The notes beneath the pieces are model-generated. The model did no database searches, was not told the origin of the DNA, and was given only the letters and a program-made list of their open reading frames with translations. The position numbers and the translations under genes are program-made. A stretch of DNA of 48,162 bases from positions 1 to 48,162 of the forward strand of contig JAHJIN010000244.1 of assembly GCA_018823415.1 (NCBI GenBank). Direction: 5' to 3'. How positions within the stretch are numbered: position 1 is the first letter of the stretch; the number at the start of each line of letters is the position of its first letter. Positions 34,354 through 43,007 of this stretch are shown piece after piece. This DNA is from Chloroflexota bacterium (GTDB taxonomy: Bacteria > Chloroflexota > JAHJIN01).

Positions 34354-34414
34354 CTAGCACCAGGCAAGCCTGCCCGCAGTTTACGCGCTGACCGTAACAA
34401 GGTGGGGGCTAACC

Positions 34415-34756
34415 GTGGCACTTGAATCCCCGGTCGTGCAGGCCATGCTCGAGCAAGCCCTGGCCGAGGCGGAAACCTGCCACGCCCGGCGTGTGACCGC
34501 CCTGCACCTGGTGCTGTATGTGCCAGATGCCGAGCCGGCCCTGCGCCCGCTGGTGGCCGAGTTGAGCCACGGCACGCCGGCCCAGGACGCCGAGGTACAC
34601 ATCCGGCACGCGCCCAGCAATTTCATCTGTTGGAACTGCTGCGGCCTGCGTTTCACCAGCCAGGACCCGGATGCCGATTGTCCCAACTGTGGCGAATCGG
34701 GCCTGCTGCTGCCGCCTGACATCGTCTTTGCCCTGGAACGCATCCAGGTTGCCTGA
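34415..34756 (+). CDS. HypA-like zinc-ribbon protein lacking the MHE nickel motif
   Basis: This protein has 113 aa from a GTG start behind AGGTGGGGG. The fold is that of HypA/HybF, the nickel chaperone for NiFe hydrogenase: an N-terminal helix, ELSHGTP, and a zinc ribbon with C-W-N-C and C-P-N-C. The N-terminus reads MALESPVVQ, so the Met-His-Glu nickel site that defines HypA is not present, and no upstream start restores it. No hydrogenase or other hyp gene is in the window. It may be a repurposed HypA paralog. It lies 34 nt before the amidohydrolase and may supply or sense metal for it, which is a guess. Confidence 0.75.
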   Translation: MALESPVVQAMLEQALAEAETCHARRVTALHLVLYVPDAEPALRPLVAELSHGTPAQDAEVHIRHAPSNFICWNCCGLRFTSQDPDADCPNCGESGLLLPPDIVFALERIQVA

Positions 34757-34790
34757 CATCTCATCAATTCCAAAGGAGCACACCTCACCC

Positions 34791-36014
34791 ATGATCGCGA
34801 TCACCAATGGCAAGGTACTAACCATCACGCAAGGCACGTTTGACCCCGGCACTGTGCTCATCGACAATGGGCGCATCGTTGCCGTGGGCCAGGACATTGA
34901 CATCCCCGCTGAGGCCCAGGTCATGGACGCGACCGGCAAGATCGTCATGCCCGGCCTCATCGACGCTCATTGTCACGTGGGCCTCTTTCCCGACGGCATT
35001 GGCTGGGAATATGCCGATGGCAACGAGATGACGGACCCCATCACCCCGCACCTGCGGGCGCTGGACGCGGTTCACCCCAACGACCCGGCCTTTCCCGAGT
35101 TGGTGGCCGCCGGCGTGACGACGGTGAACACCGGCCCCGGCAGCGCCAACCTTATCGGCGGCCAGTGGGTGTGCCTCAAGACCGTGCCCAAGCCCAGCAT
35201 CGAAGAGATGGTGCTGCTGGAGCCGGCCGGCATGAAAATGGCCCTGGGCGAGAACCCGCGCCGGGTCTATGGCGATCAGCACAAGGCCCCGTCCACGCGC
35301 ATGGGCAACGCCGGCGAGTTGCGGGCGGCTCTGGTGGACGCCCAGAACTATTTAGACAAGTGGACCAACTATCAGGACGAGTTGGGCGAATATGAGGCCA
35401 AGGTGGCGTCCAGTGGCGAGGATGCCAAGGATGCCAAAAAGCCCCAACCGCCGGAACGCGACCTCAAACTGGAGGCTTTGGGCCGGGTGCTGCGCCGCGA
35501 GATGAAGGCCCGCATTCACGTGCACCGGGCCGACGACATGCTCACCGCTATCCGCATCGCTGAAGAGTTCAACCTGGACCTGACACTGGAGCACGCCACA
35601 GAGGGCCACAAGATCCCCCACATCCTGGCGGAGAAGGGCATCCCGGTCACGGCCGGCCCCATTCTCTTCTCGCGCATGAAATACGAGTTGAAGGATATGA
35701 CACCCCGGAATCCCGGGGTCATGGCCCGGGCCGGCGTCAAGGTGGCGATCCAGACCGACGAGGCTTCGGCCGTCAAGTATCTGCCCATCAACGCGGCGCT
35801 GGCCGTGCGCGAAGGCATGCCCGAAGAAGACGCGCTCAAGGCCATCACCATTCACCCGGCCGAGATCATTGGCGTGGCGGACCGGGTGGGCAGCCTGGAG
35901 GTCGGCAAGGACGCCGATGTCGTGGTATTCAGCGGTCATCCCTTTGACTATTGCACCGTGGCCGAGCTGGTGCTGGTGAACGGCGAGGTGGCGTATCGGC
36001 GCCTCGCCGCCTAG
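34791..36014 (+). CDS. Cytoplasmic amidohydrolase (imidazolonepropionase-like, COG1228 type)
   Basis: This protein has 407 aa; AAAGGAG lies 12 nt before the ATG giving MIAITNGKVLT, the usual beta-sandwich opening. The metal site is visible: H60-C-H62 in PGLIDAHCHVG, His in ARIHVHRADD, His in LTLEHATEG and Asp in AIQTDEAS. The bridging Lys of some subfamilies is not obvious. A charged Lys/Glu/Pro insertion (about 198-228) is unusual for the family and may form a coiled coil or loop. There is no signal peptide. It differs from the membrane-anchored amidohydrolase at 4893, so the two are not recent duplicates. It ends at a strong terminator. Confidence 0.85.
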   Translation: MIAITNGKVLTITQGTFDPGTVLIDNGRIVAVGQDIDIPAEAQVMDATGKIVMPGLIDAHCHVGLFPDGIGWEYADGNEMTDPITPHLRALDAVHPNDPAFPELVAAGVTTVNTGPGSANLIGGQWVCLKTVPKPSIEEMVLLEPAGMKMALGENPRRVYGDQHKAPSTRMGNAGELRAALVDAQNYLDKWTNYQDELGEYEAKVASSGEDAKDAKKPQPPERDLKLEALGRVLRREMKARIHVHRADDMLTAIRIAEEFNLDLTLEHATEGHKIPHILAEKGIPVTAGPILFSRMKYELKDMTPRNPGVMARAGVKVAIQTDEASAVKYLPINAALAVREGMPEEDALKAITIHPAEIIGVADRVGSLEVGKDADVVVFSGHPFDYCTVAELVLVNGEVAYRRLAA

Positions 36015-36041
36015 CCAAAACCTGCCGAGTCGCTAAAACCA

Positions 36042-36074
36042 AAAGGCCCGTTTCCTTCAAGGAAACGGGCCTTT
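36042..36074. terminator. Bidirectional intrinsic terminator between convergent operons
   Basis: A perfect 14-bp stem (AAAGGCCCGTTTCC, TTCAA loop, GGAAACGGGCCTTT) lies between the amidohydrolase stop and the converging PD40 gene. A/T runs at the stem base on both strands allow use from either side. Confidence 0.85.
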
Positions 36075-36094
36075 GCTTGGCTTGACACCCGGTC

Positions 36095-37243
36095 TCAGCG
36101 CGTCCAATCCAATATCCGGTCGCCGTTGAACTCGTAAGCCACGGGCAGATCCAAGAGTTTGCTCTGGCCGGTGCCATTGGCGTGCATCACGTACACCTGC
36201 CATTTGCCGGCGCGGTCGGTGAGAAAGGCAATGTGCCGCCCATCTGGTGACCAGGCCGGGGCCGCGCTGTTGTATGCCTTCTGGCCGATCTCGACCCCGG
36301 CCGGCGTCAGGCGCTGTTTGTCCCCGCCGGCCGTGTTCATGCTCCAGATTTCCCAGTGGTTGTGCATCCAGCGCACATAGGCGATGCGGTTGCCTTGAGG
36401 CGACCAGACCGGTGTCATGCTGTTGGCCTCGATGAGGTCCGGTGTCAGCAGGCGCGGGTCTTCCCCCATCGCGGAGATCATGATGCCCCGGTCGCCATCA
36501 TACACCAGTTGCTTGCCATCCGGCGCCCACGACGGCGACTGGATAAAGGCGTCGGTCGGGTAATCGCCCTCGTAGGCCCCGTTGTTGGGATTGACGGCCT
36601 TGAGCACGTGGAGCCACACCTCGCCACCGGGGCTGATGACGAACGTGCCCCACCCGGGGATGACGATGACCTTGGGCTGGATAGTCTCCAGCCGGCCCCG
36701 CAACGTGGCGATGATGCTCCCATCCGGGGACCAGGCCGGCCCGCGCAGGTGCTTGTCGGTATTGATCCGGCGCTCGCCCGTCCCATCGGCGTTGATCACG
36801 TACAACCCCCACGGCTCCCGCCACCGCACAAAGGTGATACGCTGCTGGCCACCCGTAGGGGGCGACCACGATGGGTCGATGCCGTCGGTGAGCTGGCGCA
36901 GCCCGGTGCCATTAGCATTGACCACATAGAGCAGCCCGTCGGCGCCCCGTACCACCAGCTTGCCCGCCGGGCCGGCGCTGGCCGGCTGGGCCGTCGGCGT
37001 AGGGGTGGCGGTGGGCACAGCGGTCGCAGTCGCCGTGGGAACCGGTGTGGGCGTGGGGGTGCGCGTGGGGCGCGGCGTGCGCGTGGGGGCGCCGGTCGCA
37101 GTTGGCGCGGGCGTCGTCGTCTTGGCCCCCAATTGGTTCAGGGCGGCCCCCGGCTGGCACCCGGCCATCGCCAGCACCATAACGGCCAACAAACCCGCTA
37201 CCCATTTGCCCACGCTTTGCGACCCATTTGCATGTTTGCCCAT
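36095..37243 (-). CDS. PD40 propeller lipoprotein at the end of the ABC transporter operon
   Basis: This protein has 382 aa with AGGAAG 7 nt before the ATG. The leader MGKHANGSQSVGKWVAGLLAVM... ends in AMAGC (Cys29). A long Pro/Thr/Ala linker (TPTPVPTATATA...) covers about 40-95. The propeller has WSPDG, INADGTGERR and VMHANGTG motifs. The leader differs from that of the duplicated array, so it is a more distant relative. It follows the permease by 11 nt, so it is part of the MarR-transporter operon and may be an outer-face partner of the pump. Confidence 0.85.
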   Translation of the reverse strand: MGKHANGSQSVGKWVAGLLAVMVLAMAGCQPGAALNQLGAKTTTPAPTATGAPTRTPRPTRTPTPTPVPTATATAVPTATPTPTAQPASAGPAGKLVVRGADGLLYVVNANGTGLRQLTDGIDPSWSPPTGGQQRITFVRWREPWGLYVINADGTGERRINTDKHLRGPAWSPDGSIIATLRGRLETIQPKVIVIPGWGTFVISPGGEVWLHVLKAVNPNNGAYEGDYPTDAFIQSPSWAPDGKQLVYDGDRGIMISAMGEDPRLLTPDLIEANSMTPVWSPQGNRIAYVRWMHNHWEIWSMNTAGGDKQRLTPAGVEIGQKAYNSAAPAWSPDGRHIAFLTDRAGKWQVYVMHANGTGQSKLLDLPVAYEFNGDRILDWTR

Positions 37244-37254
37244 TTGCCCACTTC

Positions 37255-38496
37255 CTACTCGTACCGCAGCGCATCGATGGGGTTCAACGACGCCGCGCGT
37301 GTGGCCGGGTAGATGCCAAAGAACAGCCCCACGGCCAGGCTAAAGCTAACCGCCAGCAGGACGGATTCCATCGACACCACCGTGGTAAACGCCCCGCTCA
37401 GGTTCACCGCCAGGGCAAAGCTCATGCCCAGCGCGATGCCCAGCGCCCCGCCGATCAGGCTCAGTACCACAGCCTCGATGAGAAACTGGGACAGGATGTC
37501 CCGGCGCTTGGCCCCCACGGCCTTGCGGATGCCAATCTCGCGCGTACGCTCTGTCACCGACACCAGCATGATGTTCATGATCCCGATGCCACCAACCAGC
37601 AGGCTGATGGCGGCGATGGCGCCCAGAAAGATGGTCAAGATGTTGGTGATTTCGTCCAGCACGCTGAGGAGGTCTTTTTGGCTCAACACGGTAAAATCGT
37701 CCTCCTGGTACTGGATCTTGTGCCGCTGCCGCAGCACTGCCGTGATCTCGGACATGGCCTGGTCGATGCTATCCTCATCCACCGCCATCACATAGATGGT
37801 GGAGACGCGCATGCCACTGCTGGTGCGGGCGTTGAACAGCCGGGTCTGGGCCGTGCTGATGGGCACATAGATGTAGGTATCCTCGCTCCCCCCCCCGCCC
37901 ATGCCGCCCCCGCCGCCCTTGCTCTCCATCACGCCGATGACCCGGAACGGGATGCGATTGATCTTGATGGACTGGTCCACGGGACTTTGCTCACCAAACA
38001 GGTCGGTGGCTGTCTGTGAGCCCAACACCGCCACCCGGGCCTTGACCAGGTCATCCCCCAACTCCAGGAACCGTCCTTCCGCCACGGTGGCGTTCCGCAC
38101 GATTGGGTAGTCTGCCGTGGCCCCCACGATCTGGTTGAGCAGCGTCTCCCCGCCATACACCACCGTGGCCTGGCCGGTATACTCGGGCGATACGGCGCCC
38201 ACGCTGGGACAGTTCAGCGGGTCGGCCAGGGCCTGGGCATCCTCCAGGGTCAAAGGCGTCGTGGGCCGGGTCATCATGCTGGCCCGGGACGTCAGCGCGC
38301 CCGGAAAGATCAGGATCAGATTAGAGCCAATGCCCTGCACCTGTGATGTGATCTCGGCCTGCGCGCCCTCGCCGATGGACAGCAGGGCGATGACGGCCGC
38401 CACGCCAATGATGATGCCCAGCATGGTCAGCCCGGATCGCAGTTTGTTGGCGGACAGCCCTCTCAGGGCCACCCGAATGCTTTCAGAGATGTTCAT
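37255..38496 (-). CDS. MacB/FtsX-like ABC transporter permease
   Basis: This protein has 413 aa. It has the MacB layout: an N-terminal membrane helix ([21 protein letters not shown]), a large extracytoplasmic MacB_PCD domain (about 45-280) with a Gly-rich loop ([10 protein letters not shown]), and three C-terminal helices ending in [21 protein letters not shown], the conserved FtsX C-terminus. It overlaps the ATPase gene by 4 nt (ATGA). With the ATPase and the adaptor it would form a MacAB-type mechanotransmission pump that exports peptides, lipids or antibiotics. In an organism without a TolC-type outer membrane the adaptor would work differently. Confidence 0.93.
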   Translation of the reverse strand: MNISESIRVALRGLSANKLRSGLTMLGIIIGVAAVIALLSIGEGAQAEITSQVQGIGSNLILIFPGALTSRASMMTRPTTPLTLEDAQALADPLNCPSVGAVSPEYTGQATVVYGGETLLNQIVGATADYPIVRNATVAEGRFLELGDDLVKARVAVLGSQTATDLFGEQSPVDQSIKINRIPFRVIGVMESKGGGGGMGGGGSEDTYIYVPISTAQTRLFNARTSSGMRVSTIYVMAVDEDSIDQAMSEITAVLRQRHKIQYQEDDFTVLSQKDLLSVLDEITNILTIFLGAIAAISLLVGGIGIMNIMLVSVTERTREIGIRKAVGAKRRDILSQFLIEAVVLSLIGGALGIALGMSFALAVNLSGAFTTVVSMESVLLAVSFSLAVGLFFGIYPATRAASLNPIDALRYE

Positions 38497-39206
38497 TCTA
38501 TGCTCTCGCCACGTCCCACGTGATTTCGCTCATCGCTTACCACTAACCCGTCCCGTAGGCGGATCACCCGGTCCGTGTATTCCGCAATCTCGGGGTCGTG
38601 GGTCACAAAGACGATGGTGATCCCTTGGTCCCGGTGTAATCGGTCAAAGATGTCCATGATCTCGGTGCCGGACTTGGTGTCCAGGTTCCCGGTGGGCTCG
38701 TCGGCCAGGAGAATGGCCGGGTCGTTCACCAGCGCCCGGGCAATCGCCACCCGCTGTTGCTGACCGCCGGACAACTCGTTGGGCTTGTGGTGGATGCGAT
38801 CTCCCAGGCCCACGGCTTCCAGCGCGGCCCGGGCCCGCTTGCGGCGGCTATTCGCACCGGCATATAGCAACGGCAGTTCCACGTTGTCGATGGCCGTGGT
38901 GCGCGCCAGCAGGTTGTAGGTCTGGAACACGAACCCGATCTTTTTGTTGCGCACTCCAGCCAGGGCATTGTCGTCCATCAGGCTCACGTCGATGCCGTCC
39001 AGTAGATAGGCGCCGCCGGTAGGCTGATCCAGGCAACCCAGCACGTTCATGAGCGTGCTCTTGCCTGATCCTGACGGTCCCATGATGGCCATCATCTCGC
39101 CCCGATGCACCTGCAACGAGACCCCACGCAGGGCGTGAACCTGGATGTCGCCCATCTGGTACACTTTGGTCACGTCTTGAATGTCAATTACCACGTCGTT
39201 CGCCAT
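38493..39206 (-). CDS. ABC transporter ATP-binding protein (MacB/LolD type)
   Basis: This protein has 237 aa with AAGGA upstream. It has Walker [10 protein letters not shown] (43-51), the signature [15 protein letters not shown], Walker [13 protein letters not shown] and the switch His in [22 protein letters not shown]. This is the LolD/MacB subfamily that pairs with FtsX-like permeases. It is coupled to the permease by a 4-nt overlap. The 216-nt gap upstream separates it from the adaptor gene and contains a dispersed-repeat-like sequence. Confidence 0.95.
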   Translation of the reverse strand: MANDVVIDIQDVTKVYQMGDIQVHALRGVSLQVHRGEMMAIMGPSGSGKSTLMNVLGCLDQPTGGAYLLDGIDVSLMDDNALAGVRNKKIGFVFQTYNLLARTTAIDNVELPLLYAGANSRRKRARAALEAVGLGDRIHHKPNELSGGQQQRVAIARALVNDPAILLADEPTGNLDTKSGTEIMDIFDRLHRDQGITIVFVTHDPEIAEYTDRVIRLRDGLVVSDERNHVGRGESIE

Positions 39207-39271
39207 TACTCTATCCTTGCATGATCAGGAACCCGCCAGCAGGTGGTCTCCCCGTAGAGTGTTGCTGAGTA

Positions 39272-39361
39272 TTTTACCGCCGAGAACGCCAAGGCGGGCA
39301 CGCCCGTTCGCAGAGCTTTCCTTCTATTTCTCAGCGGTCTCCGCGTGCTCTGCGGTTGAAA
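39272..39361. repeat. Dispersed-repeat-like intergenic sequence with CCGCAGAG-type arms
   Basis: Two arms in inverted orientation, TTTTACCGCCGAGAACGCC at the left and, on the other strand, TTTCAACCGCAGAGCACGC at the right, frame a 90-nt stretch inside the 216-nt gap of the transporter operon. I recall similar ACCGCAGAG(A/G)ACGCAGAG sequences as intergenic repeats in many environmental bacteria. No gene is seen in the gap. Confidence 0.4.
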
Positions 39362-39422
39362 GGTGGTCGTTTTCCTTCAACAACACTCAAGAGGGAGACT
39401 ATCCGCCAGCAAATCAGTGCCC

Positions 39423-40667
39423 TTACCCGCCAAACCCAAAGCTCAAGGGGTTGTTGGTGGCCGTGATCTTGGTGATGACCAGGTCGCCTTCTTGAAGGCC
39501 AGACATTACCTCGGTGAACTGGTCGTTGTTCAGGCCGGTCTCGATAAAGACCCACTCGGCCACGTTGTTGCGCCACACCTGCACCTGCTTTTTGCCCTCG
39601 CGGAGCCGGATGGTCCGATTGGGCACCAGCAACACGCCCTGCTTTTCCGCCACCACGATATTGGCATTGGCCGTCATGCCGATCTTGATGCTCAGCTCGC
39701 AAGAGTCTAGCGTGATCGTCACCAAATAGTTGACCACACCCTGGTTGACGGTGGGCGCCAGGGCAATCTCGGTGACCCGGCCGGTGATCTCTTGCTCGCC
39801 AAAGGCATCCAGTGTGAGCAGCACATCCTGGTCCAGCGTCACCTGGCCGATCTCGGTCTCGTCGATCTGCACGTCTACCTGCAGGCATGAGAGGTCCGCC
39901 AGGACCACAGCCGGCAAGGTCGCGTTGGTAAACTCGTCCTGCTTGGCGTTGACCGTCAGCACGGTGCCATCGATGGTGGCCTTGAGTTGGGCATCGTCCA
40001 GCGCCCGGCGCGTTGATGCCACGGTCATCTCGGCCTGCTTGACCTGCTCGCTCAAGAGCGCCAGATCCTCGGCCGTGGCGCCGCGCACCTGAATGTTATA
40101 GTTGGCCTGCGCCACCTGATAATCCAGGGTCGCCAATTCCAATTGGGCGGCCTGGGGGTAGAGCGCCGCATCGCTGCGCCAGGCAATCTTGTCGTACTCG
40201 CTTTGCGCCCTTTGCAGGTTGATGCGGGCGCGCTCCAGGTTGGCCTTGGTTACCGTCACTTCATCCTTGCCCAGGGGTTTTTGCGCCTTTTGCAGGTTGA
40301 GCTGGGCAATGCGCAGGGCCGACTCGGTCTTTTCGATCTGGGTTTCTAGATCGGTGGTGTCCAACGTGACCAGAAGGTCGCCCTGGTGTACAACGTCGCC
40401 CTCAGTCACGAGCACCCGGGCTACCTGGCCCCCGGTCTTGAATGACACATTGACCTTGTCTTGGGGGACCACCGAGCCGGACACGCTCACCGTGGCCTGA
40501 ATGTCGCCACGTTCCACTGTCCACGTCTCCGGCACTTCCGTGGCCTGCGCTGCCCGCGGCTCGGTCAGGAAAACATAGCCGGCATACCCAATGCCAGATA
40601 CAGCCACCACAAGCACCCCGGCGATGACCACTCGCGTGATCCACTTGATTACCTTGTTATCCATCAT
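39423..40667 (-). CDS. HlyD/MacA-like periplasmic adaptor (membrane fusion protein)
   Basis: This protein has 414 aa. Two ATGs overlap the start (40667 and 40664); GAGGAC is better spaced for the second. A membrane anchor (VVIAGVLVVAVSGIGYAGYVF) is followed by the split biotinyl-lipoyl domain (VERGDIQATVSVSGSVVPQ...GDVVHQGDLLVTLDTTDLE), a long helical hairpin (about 105-215), the second lipoyl half, and a beta-barrel (IDETEIGQVTLDQDVLLTLDAF). This is the partner of MacB-type pumps and links the permease to outer layers. It follows the MarR gene by 23 nt. Confidence 0.9.
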   Translation of the reverse strand: MMDNKVIKWITRVVIAGVLVVAVSGIGYAGYVFLTEPRAAQATEVPETWTVERGDIQATVSVSGSVVPQDKVNVSFKTGGQVARVLVTEGDVVHQGDLLVTLDTTDLETQIEKTESALRIAQLNLQKAQKPLGKDEVTVTKANLERARINLQRAQSEYDKIAWRSDAALYPQAAQLELATLDYQVAQANYNIQVRGATAEDLALLSEQVKQAEMTVASTRRALDDAQLKATIDGTVLTVNAKQDEFTNATLPAVVLADLSCLQVDVQIDETEIGQVTLDQDVLLTLDAFGEQEITGRVTEIALAPTVNQGVVNYLVTITLDSCELSIKIGMTANANIVVAEKQGVLLVPNRTIRLREGKKQVQVWRNNVAEWVFIETGLNNDQFTEVMSGLQEGDLVITKITATNNPLSFGFGG

Positions 40668-40690
40668 TGTCCTCTATGTATAATACTGGC

Positions 40691-41218
40691 TTATTGCTGA
40701 GCTACCCGCTCGTGCAGCGATTGGCGCAACTTGGTCAACAGCGCAATGAGCGTGGTCTGCTCGTTCTCTGACAGATCAGAGAACAGTTCGGTCAGGAGCA
40801 TGCCTTGCTCCGGGATCAGCGTGCAGATCAGGTCGTGCCCGGCCGGGCTGAGCCGAATGTTGAACCGGCGCCGGTCCTCCTGGCACACTGTGCGCTCGAT
40901 CAGACCCTCGTTCTCCAGCGATCGCAGCAGTGCGCTGATGGTATTGCGGCTGACGAACTGGAACTCGCTCAACCGGCTGGGCGAAACGCCCTGTTCGTTC
41001 CCCAACTGCTCGCCAAAGTACAGCCACGTGAGCAAGATCAGGCGCGGCATGGACAGCTTGATGTCTTGCAACTGCCGAGAGGTGATCAGCCCCAACAGAC
41101 GCATGGGGGCCTGAAGCGCAAACAATAGCTCATAGGCGCGCGGTTCGTCTACCCCGCACTGCGCCAATACCTCGCGGATGCGCCCGTCAAACTGAACGGC
41201 CGACTCTTCAAGCAGCAC
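40691..41218 (-). CDS. MarR-family transcriptional regulator
   Basis: This protein has 175 aa from a GTG start, with GAGG 7 nt upstream. The winged helix-turn-helix core is visible: LSEFQFVSRNTISALLRSLENEGLIERTVCQEDRRRFNIRLSPAG, where the DRR in the wing is typical of MarR. Long helices at both ends make the dimer interface. It lies between the Yip1 gene (18 nt) and the adaptor gene (23 nt), so it probably controls this export operon, including itself, in response to a small ligand. Confidence 0.92.
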   Translation of the reverse strand: MLLEESAVQFDGRIREVLAQCGVDEPRAYELLFALQAPMRLLGLITSRQLQDIKLSMPRLILLTWLYFGEQLGNEQGVSPSRLSEFQFVSRNTISALLRSLENEGLIERTVCQEDRRRFNIRLSPAGHDLICTLIPEQGMLLTELFSDLSENEQTTLIALLTKLRQSLHERVAQQ

Positions 41219-41236
41219 TATTAACCTCGCAATGGG

Positions 41237-42016
41237 CTACATGCCGGTAAACGACGAGCCGAGCGTGCCCAGCACCCACGACAATATGACCACTATGGCC
41301 CAATACAGGATGGGCAGCATGACCGAGCGTATCTTGCCAAACCCGGCAATGGCAGCCATCGCCAGGGCCAACAGGACCACGTTCCAGATCACAAACACGT
41401 CCACGTGAGATGCTGCCACAAACAGCAGGTCCTTGGCATTGGTCAGGCGATCCGGACTTTGCGCTACCAGTGCCGACAGGCCCGGGAAAAGGATCAACTT
41501 GTCCGAGATGGCGATATAGACCGCCTGCGCCAGGTCCCGGAAGATGAACGGCACCCAGGCCCACACCACCGCTTCAAACATGGCGCGGTACGGGCGATGG
41601 TTGCCCATGGTCATGGACAGCAGATGCAGCATCGCCGAGCAGGCCACCCAGGCGATGAGCAGGCTGATGATACTCCCCACAATAAACTGCACCGCCACGG
41701 CCTCGGGGCTGGCCATCGCCATCATGGGCGCGGCCTGCCGGGCTGTCTCCTCCGGCATGGTCGCCAGGATGCGCTGCATCTCGGCGTTGGTCTGGGCCGA
41801 ATCCAGTTGCGCCGAAGCCAGTCCGCGCACCACCACCGCCGCAAATGCTGCCAGGGCCGGCACGATCCAGCTCCATCCCGGGTGTTCGGCGATGTAGCGA
41901 AATAGTGCGCCCGGCGCGGCCAGGACGTTCACGGCCCGGGCCAGGATGTTCATGTGCTCCCCGGGCACCTGCTGGGCGACTGGGCTGCCTTCTATGGTTA
42001 CGACGTCGTCGTTCAA
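41237..42016 (-). CDS. Yip1-domain integral membrane protein
   Basis: This protein has 259 aa from a TTG start with GGGAGGT 6 nt upstream. After a soluble N-terminus (about 1-45) there are five or six hydrophobic segments, with the Yip1/YIF1-type signature (GALFRYIAEHP, then VPFIFRDLAQAVY). Bacterial Yip1 proteins often sit beside ABC transporters, and their role is unknown. It is the first gene of the MarR-transporter operon and stands behind a consensus promoter. Confidence 0.8.
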   Translation of the reverse strand: MNDDVVTIEGSPVAQQVPGEHMNILARAVNVLAAPGALFRYIAEHPGWSWIVPALAAFAAVVVRGLASAQLDSAQTNAEMQRILATMPEETARQAAPMMAMASPEAVAVQFIVGSIISLLIAWVACSAMLHLLSMTMGNHRPYRAMFEAVVWAWVPFIFRDLAQAVYIAISDKLILFPGLSALVAQSPDRLTNAKDLLFVAASHVDVFVIWNVVLLALAMAAIAGFGKIRSVMLPILYWAIVVILSWVLGTLGSSFTGM

Positions 42017-42038
42017 CGTTTACCTCCCCCACAACAGA

Positions 42039-42055
42039 CCGGCCATAATGGCCGG
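42039..42055. promoter_or_regulatory. Palindrome in the leader of the Yip1-MarR operon, candidate operator
   Basis: CCGGCCAT and ATGGCCGG flank one central A, between the promoter (42075-42103) and the ribosome binding site. Its position just downstream of the -10 box makes it a reasonable binding site for the MarR dimer, although MarR sites are usually AT-rich. Confidence 0.4.
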
Positions 42056-42074
42056 CTGGTTGATAACAAGTGGA

Positions 42075-42103
42075 ATTATACGATATGGAACTAGTTTTGT
42101 CAA
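42075..42103 (-). promoter_or_regulatory. Consensus sigma-70 promoter of the Yip1-MarR-transporter operon
   Basis: On the minus strand, TTGACA (42098-42103) and TATAAT (42075-42080) both match the consensus fully and are separated by 17 nt. Confidence 0.85.
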
Positions 42104-42113
42104 GAACCGCCGG

Positions 42114-42848
42114 CTAGTCTCGGCGGCGGTTGCCAGAGGCGAGCATGATCAGATATAGCAACTGGGACAAGGCCTGGGCCAGAGCGGCTACATAGGTGAG
42201 AGCCGCGGCATTGAGCACGCTGCGCACGCCGCCCAGCTCGGATTGGTTCACCAGGCCGGTGGATTCCAGCGTTTGTACGGCGCGCCGGCTGGCCCCAAAC
42301 TCGACCGGCAAGGTCACGAGCGTAAATATCACGGCTATCGCAAACAACCCGATGCCACCCCAGGTGACAAGGTTACCGATAGTACCCATACCAGATGTGG
42401 CGCCGGCCATGCCCTGGATGAGCAGGCCCACGAAAAAGAGCGTGTAACCCAGCGTGGACCCGATGTTGGCCGCCGGGACCATGGCCGAGCGCAGGTTGAG
42501 CATGAAATCGCCGGCCTTGTCTTGCTGCGCGTGTCCTACCTCGTGCGCCACGATGCCTAGCGCCGCCACCGACGCGCTATTGGCCACGTCTCGCGACAGG
42601 CGGAGCACCTTTTTGCCCGGGTCATAGTGATCGCTCAGCTTGCCCTTGGTCCCTTCGATCTGCACGTTATACAGACCGGAGGCGTCCAGCAACGTCCGGG
42701 CGGCCTGTACGCCGGGAACGCCCCTCGAGTTGGGTACCTTGAGGTATCGATTGTATGCACTGTTCACCCGCCACTGGGCAAACAGGACCAACAGCATCGC
42801 TGGCACTACAAAGACCAAATACAAGGGGTCAAAGTAAAAATACGGCAT
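42114..42848 (-). CDS. Zinc metallopeptidase, YugP family (membrane)
   Basis: This protein has 244 aa. The ATG at 42848 is chosen because AGGAGGT lies 6 nt upstream and translation begins MPYFYFDPLYLVFVVPAM, the usual YugP N-terminus; the longer frame is rejected. The first segment is a membrane anchor, the zinc motif is H102-E-V-G-H106 in GIVAHEVGHAQQD, and three further membrane helices follow. The family resembles M48 peptidases with an active site facing the cytoplasm. It may serve membrane protein quality control. It is probably a separate transcript from the operon downstream. Confidence 0.9.
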   Translation of the reverse strand: MPYFYFDPLYLVFVVPAMLLVLFAQWRVNSAYNRYLKVPNSRGVPGVQAARTLLDASGLYNVQIEGTKGKLSDHYDPGKKVLRLSRDVANSASVAALGIVAHEVGHAQQDKAGDFMLNLRSAMVPAANIGSTLGYTLFFVGLLIQGMAGATSGMGTIGNLVTWGGIGLFAIAVIFTLVTLPVEFGASRRAVQTLESTGLVNQSELGGVRSVLNAAALTYVAALAQALSQLLYLIMLASGNRRRD

Positions 42849-43007
42849 GGCAGAACCTCCTGTCTTTTTGTCTATTGCACCGAGTCGGCAAACTGGGCAA
42901 GGTTTCTCATGGGATTGTACCACAAATCGCAGGTTCGTGCTACTGGGGCCGCTTGCAGGCCGGGGTATAATAATGGTGCTGACCGATCATGTCTCAACGG
43001 AGGACTG

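Noticed and set aside
42930..43000. A full promoter for the FRG gene
   Set aside because: TATAAT at 42966-42971 is good, but no -35 box stands at a suitable distance, so it was not listed as a promoter.
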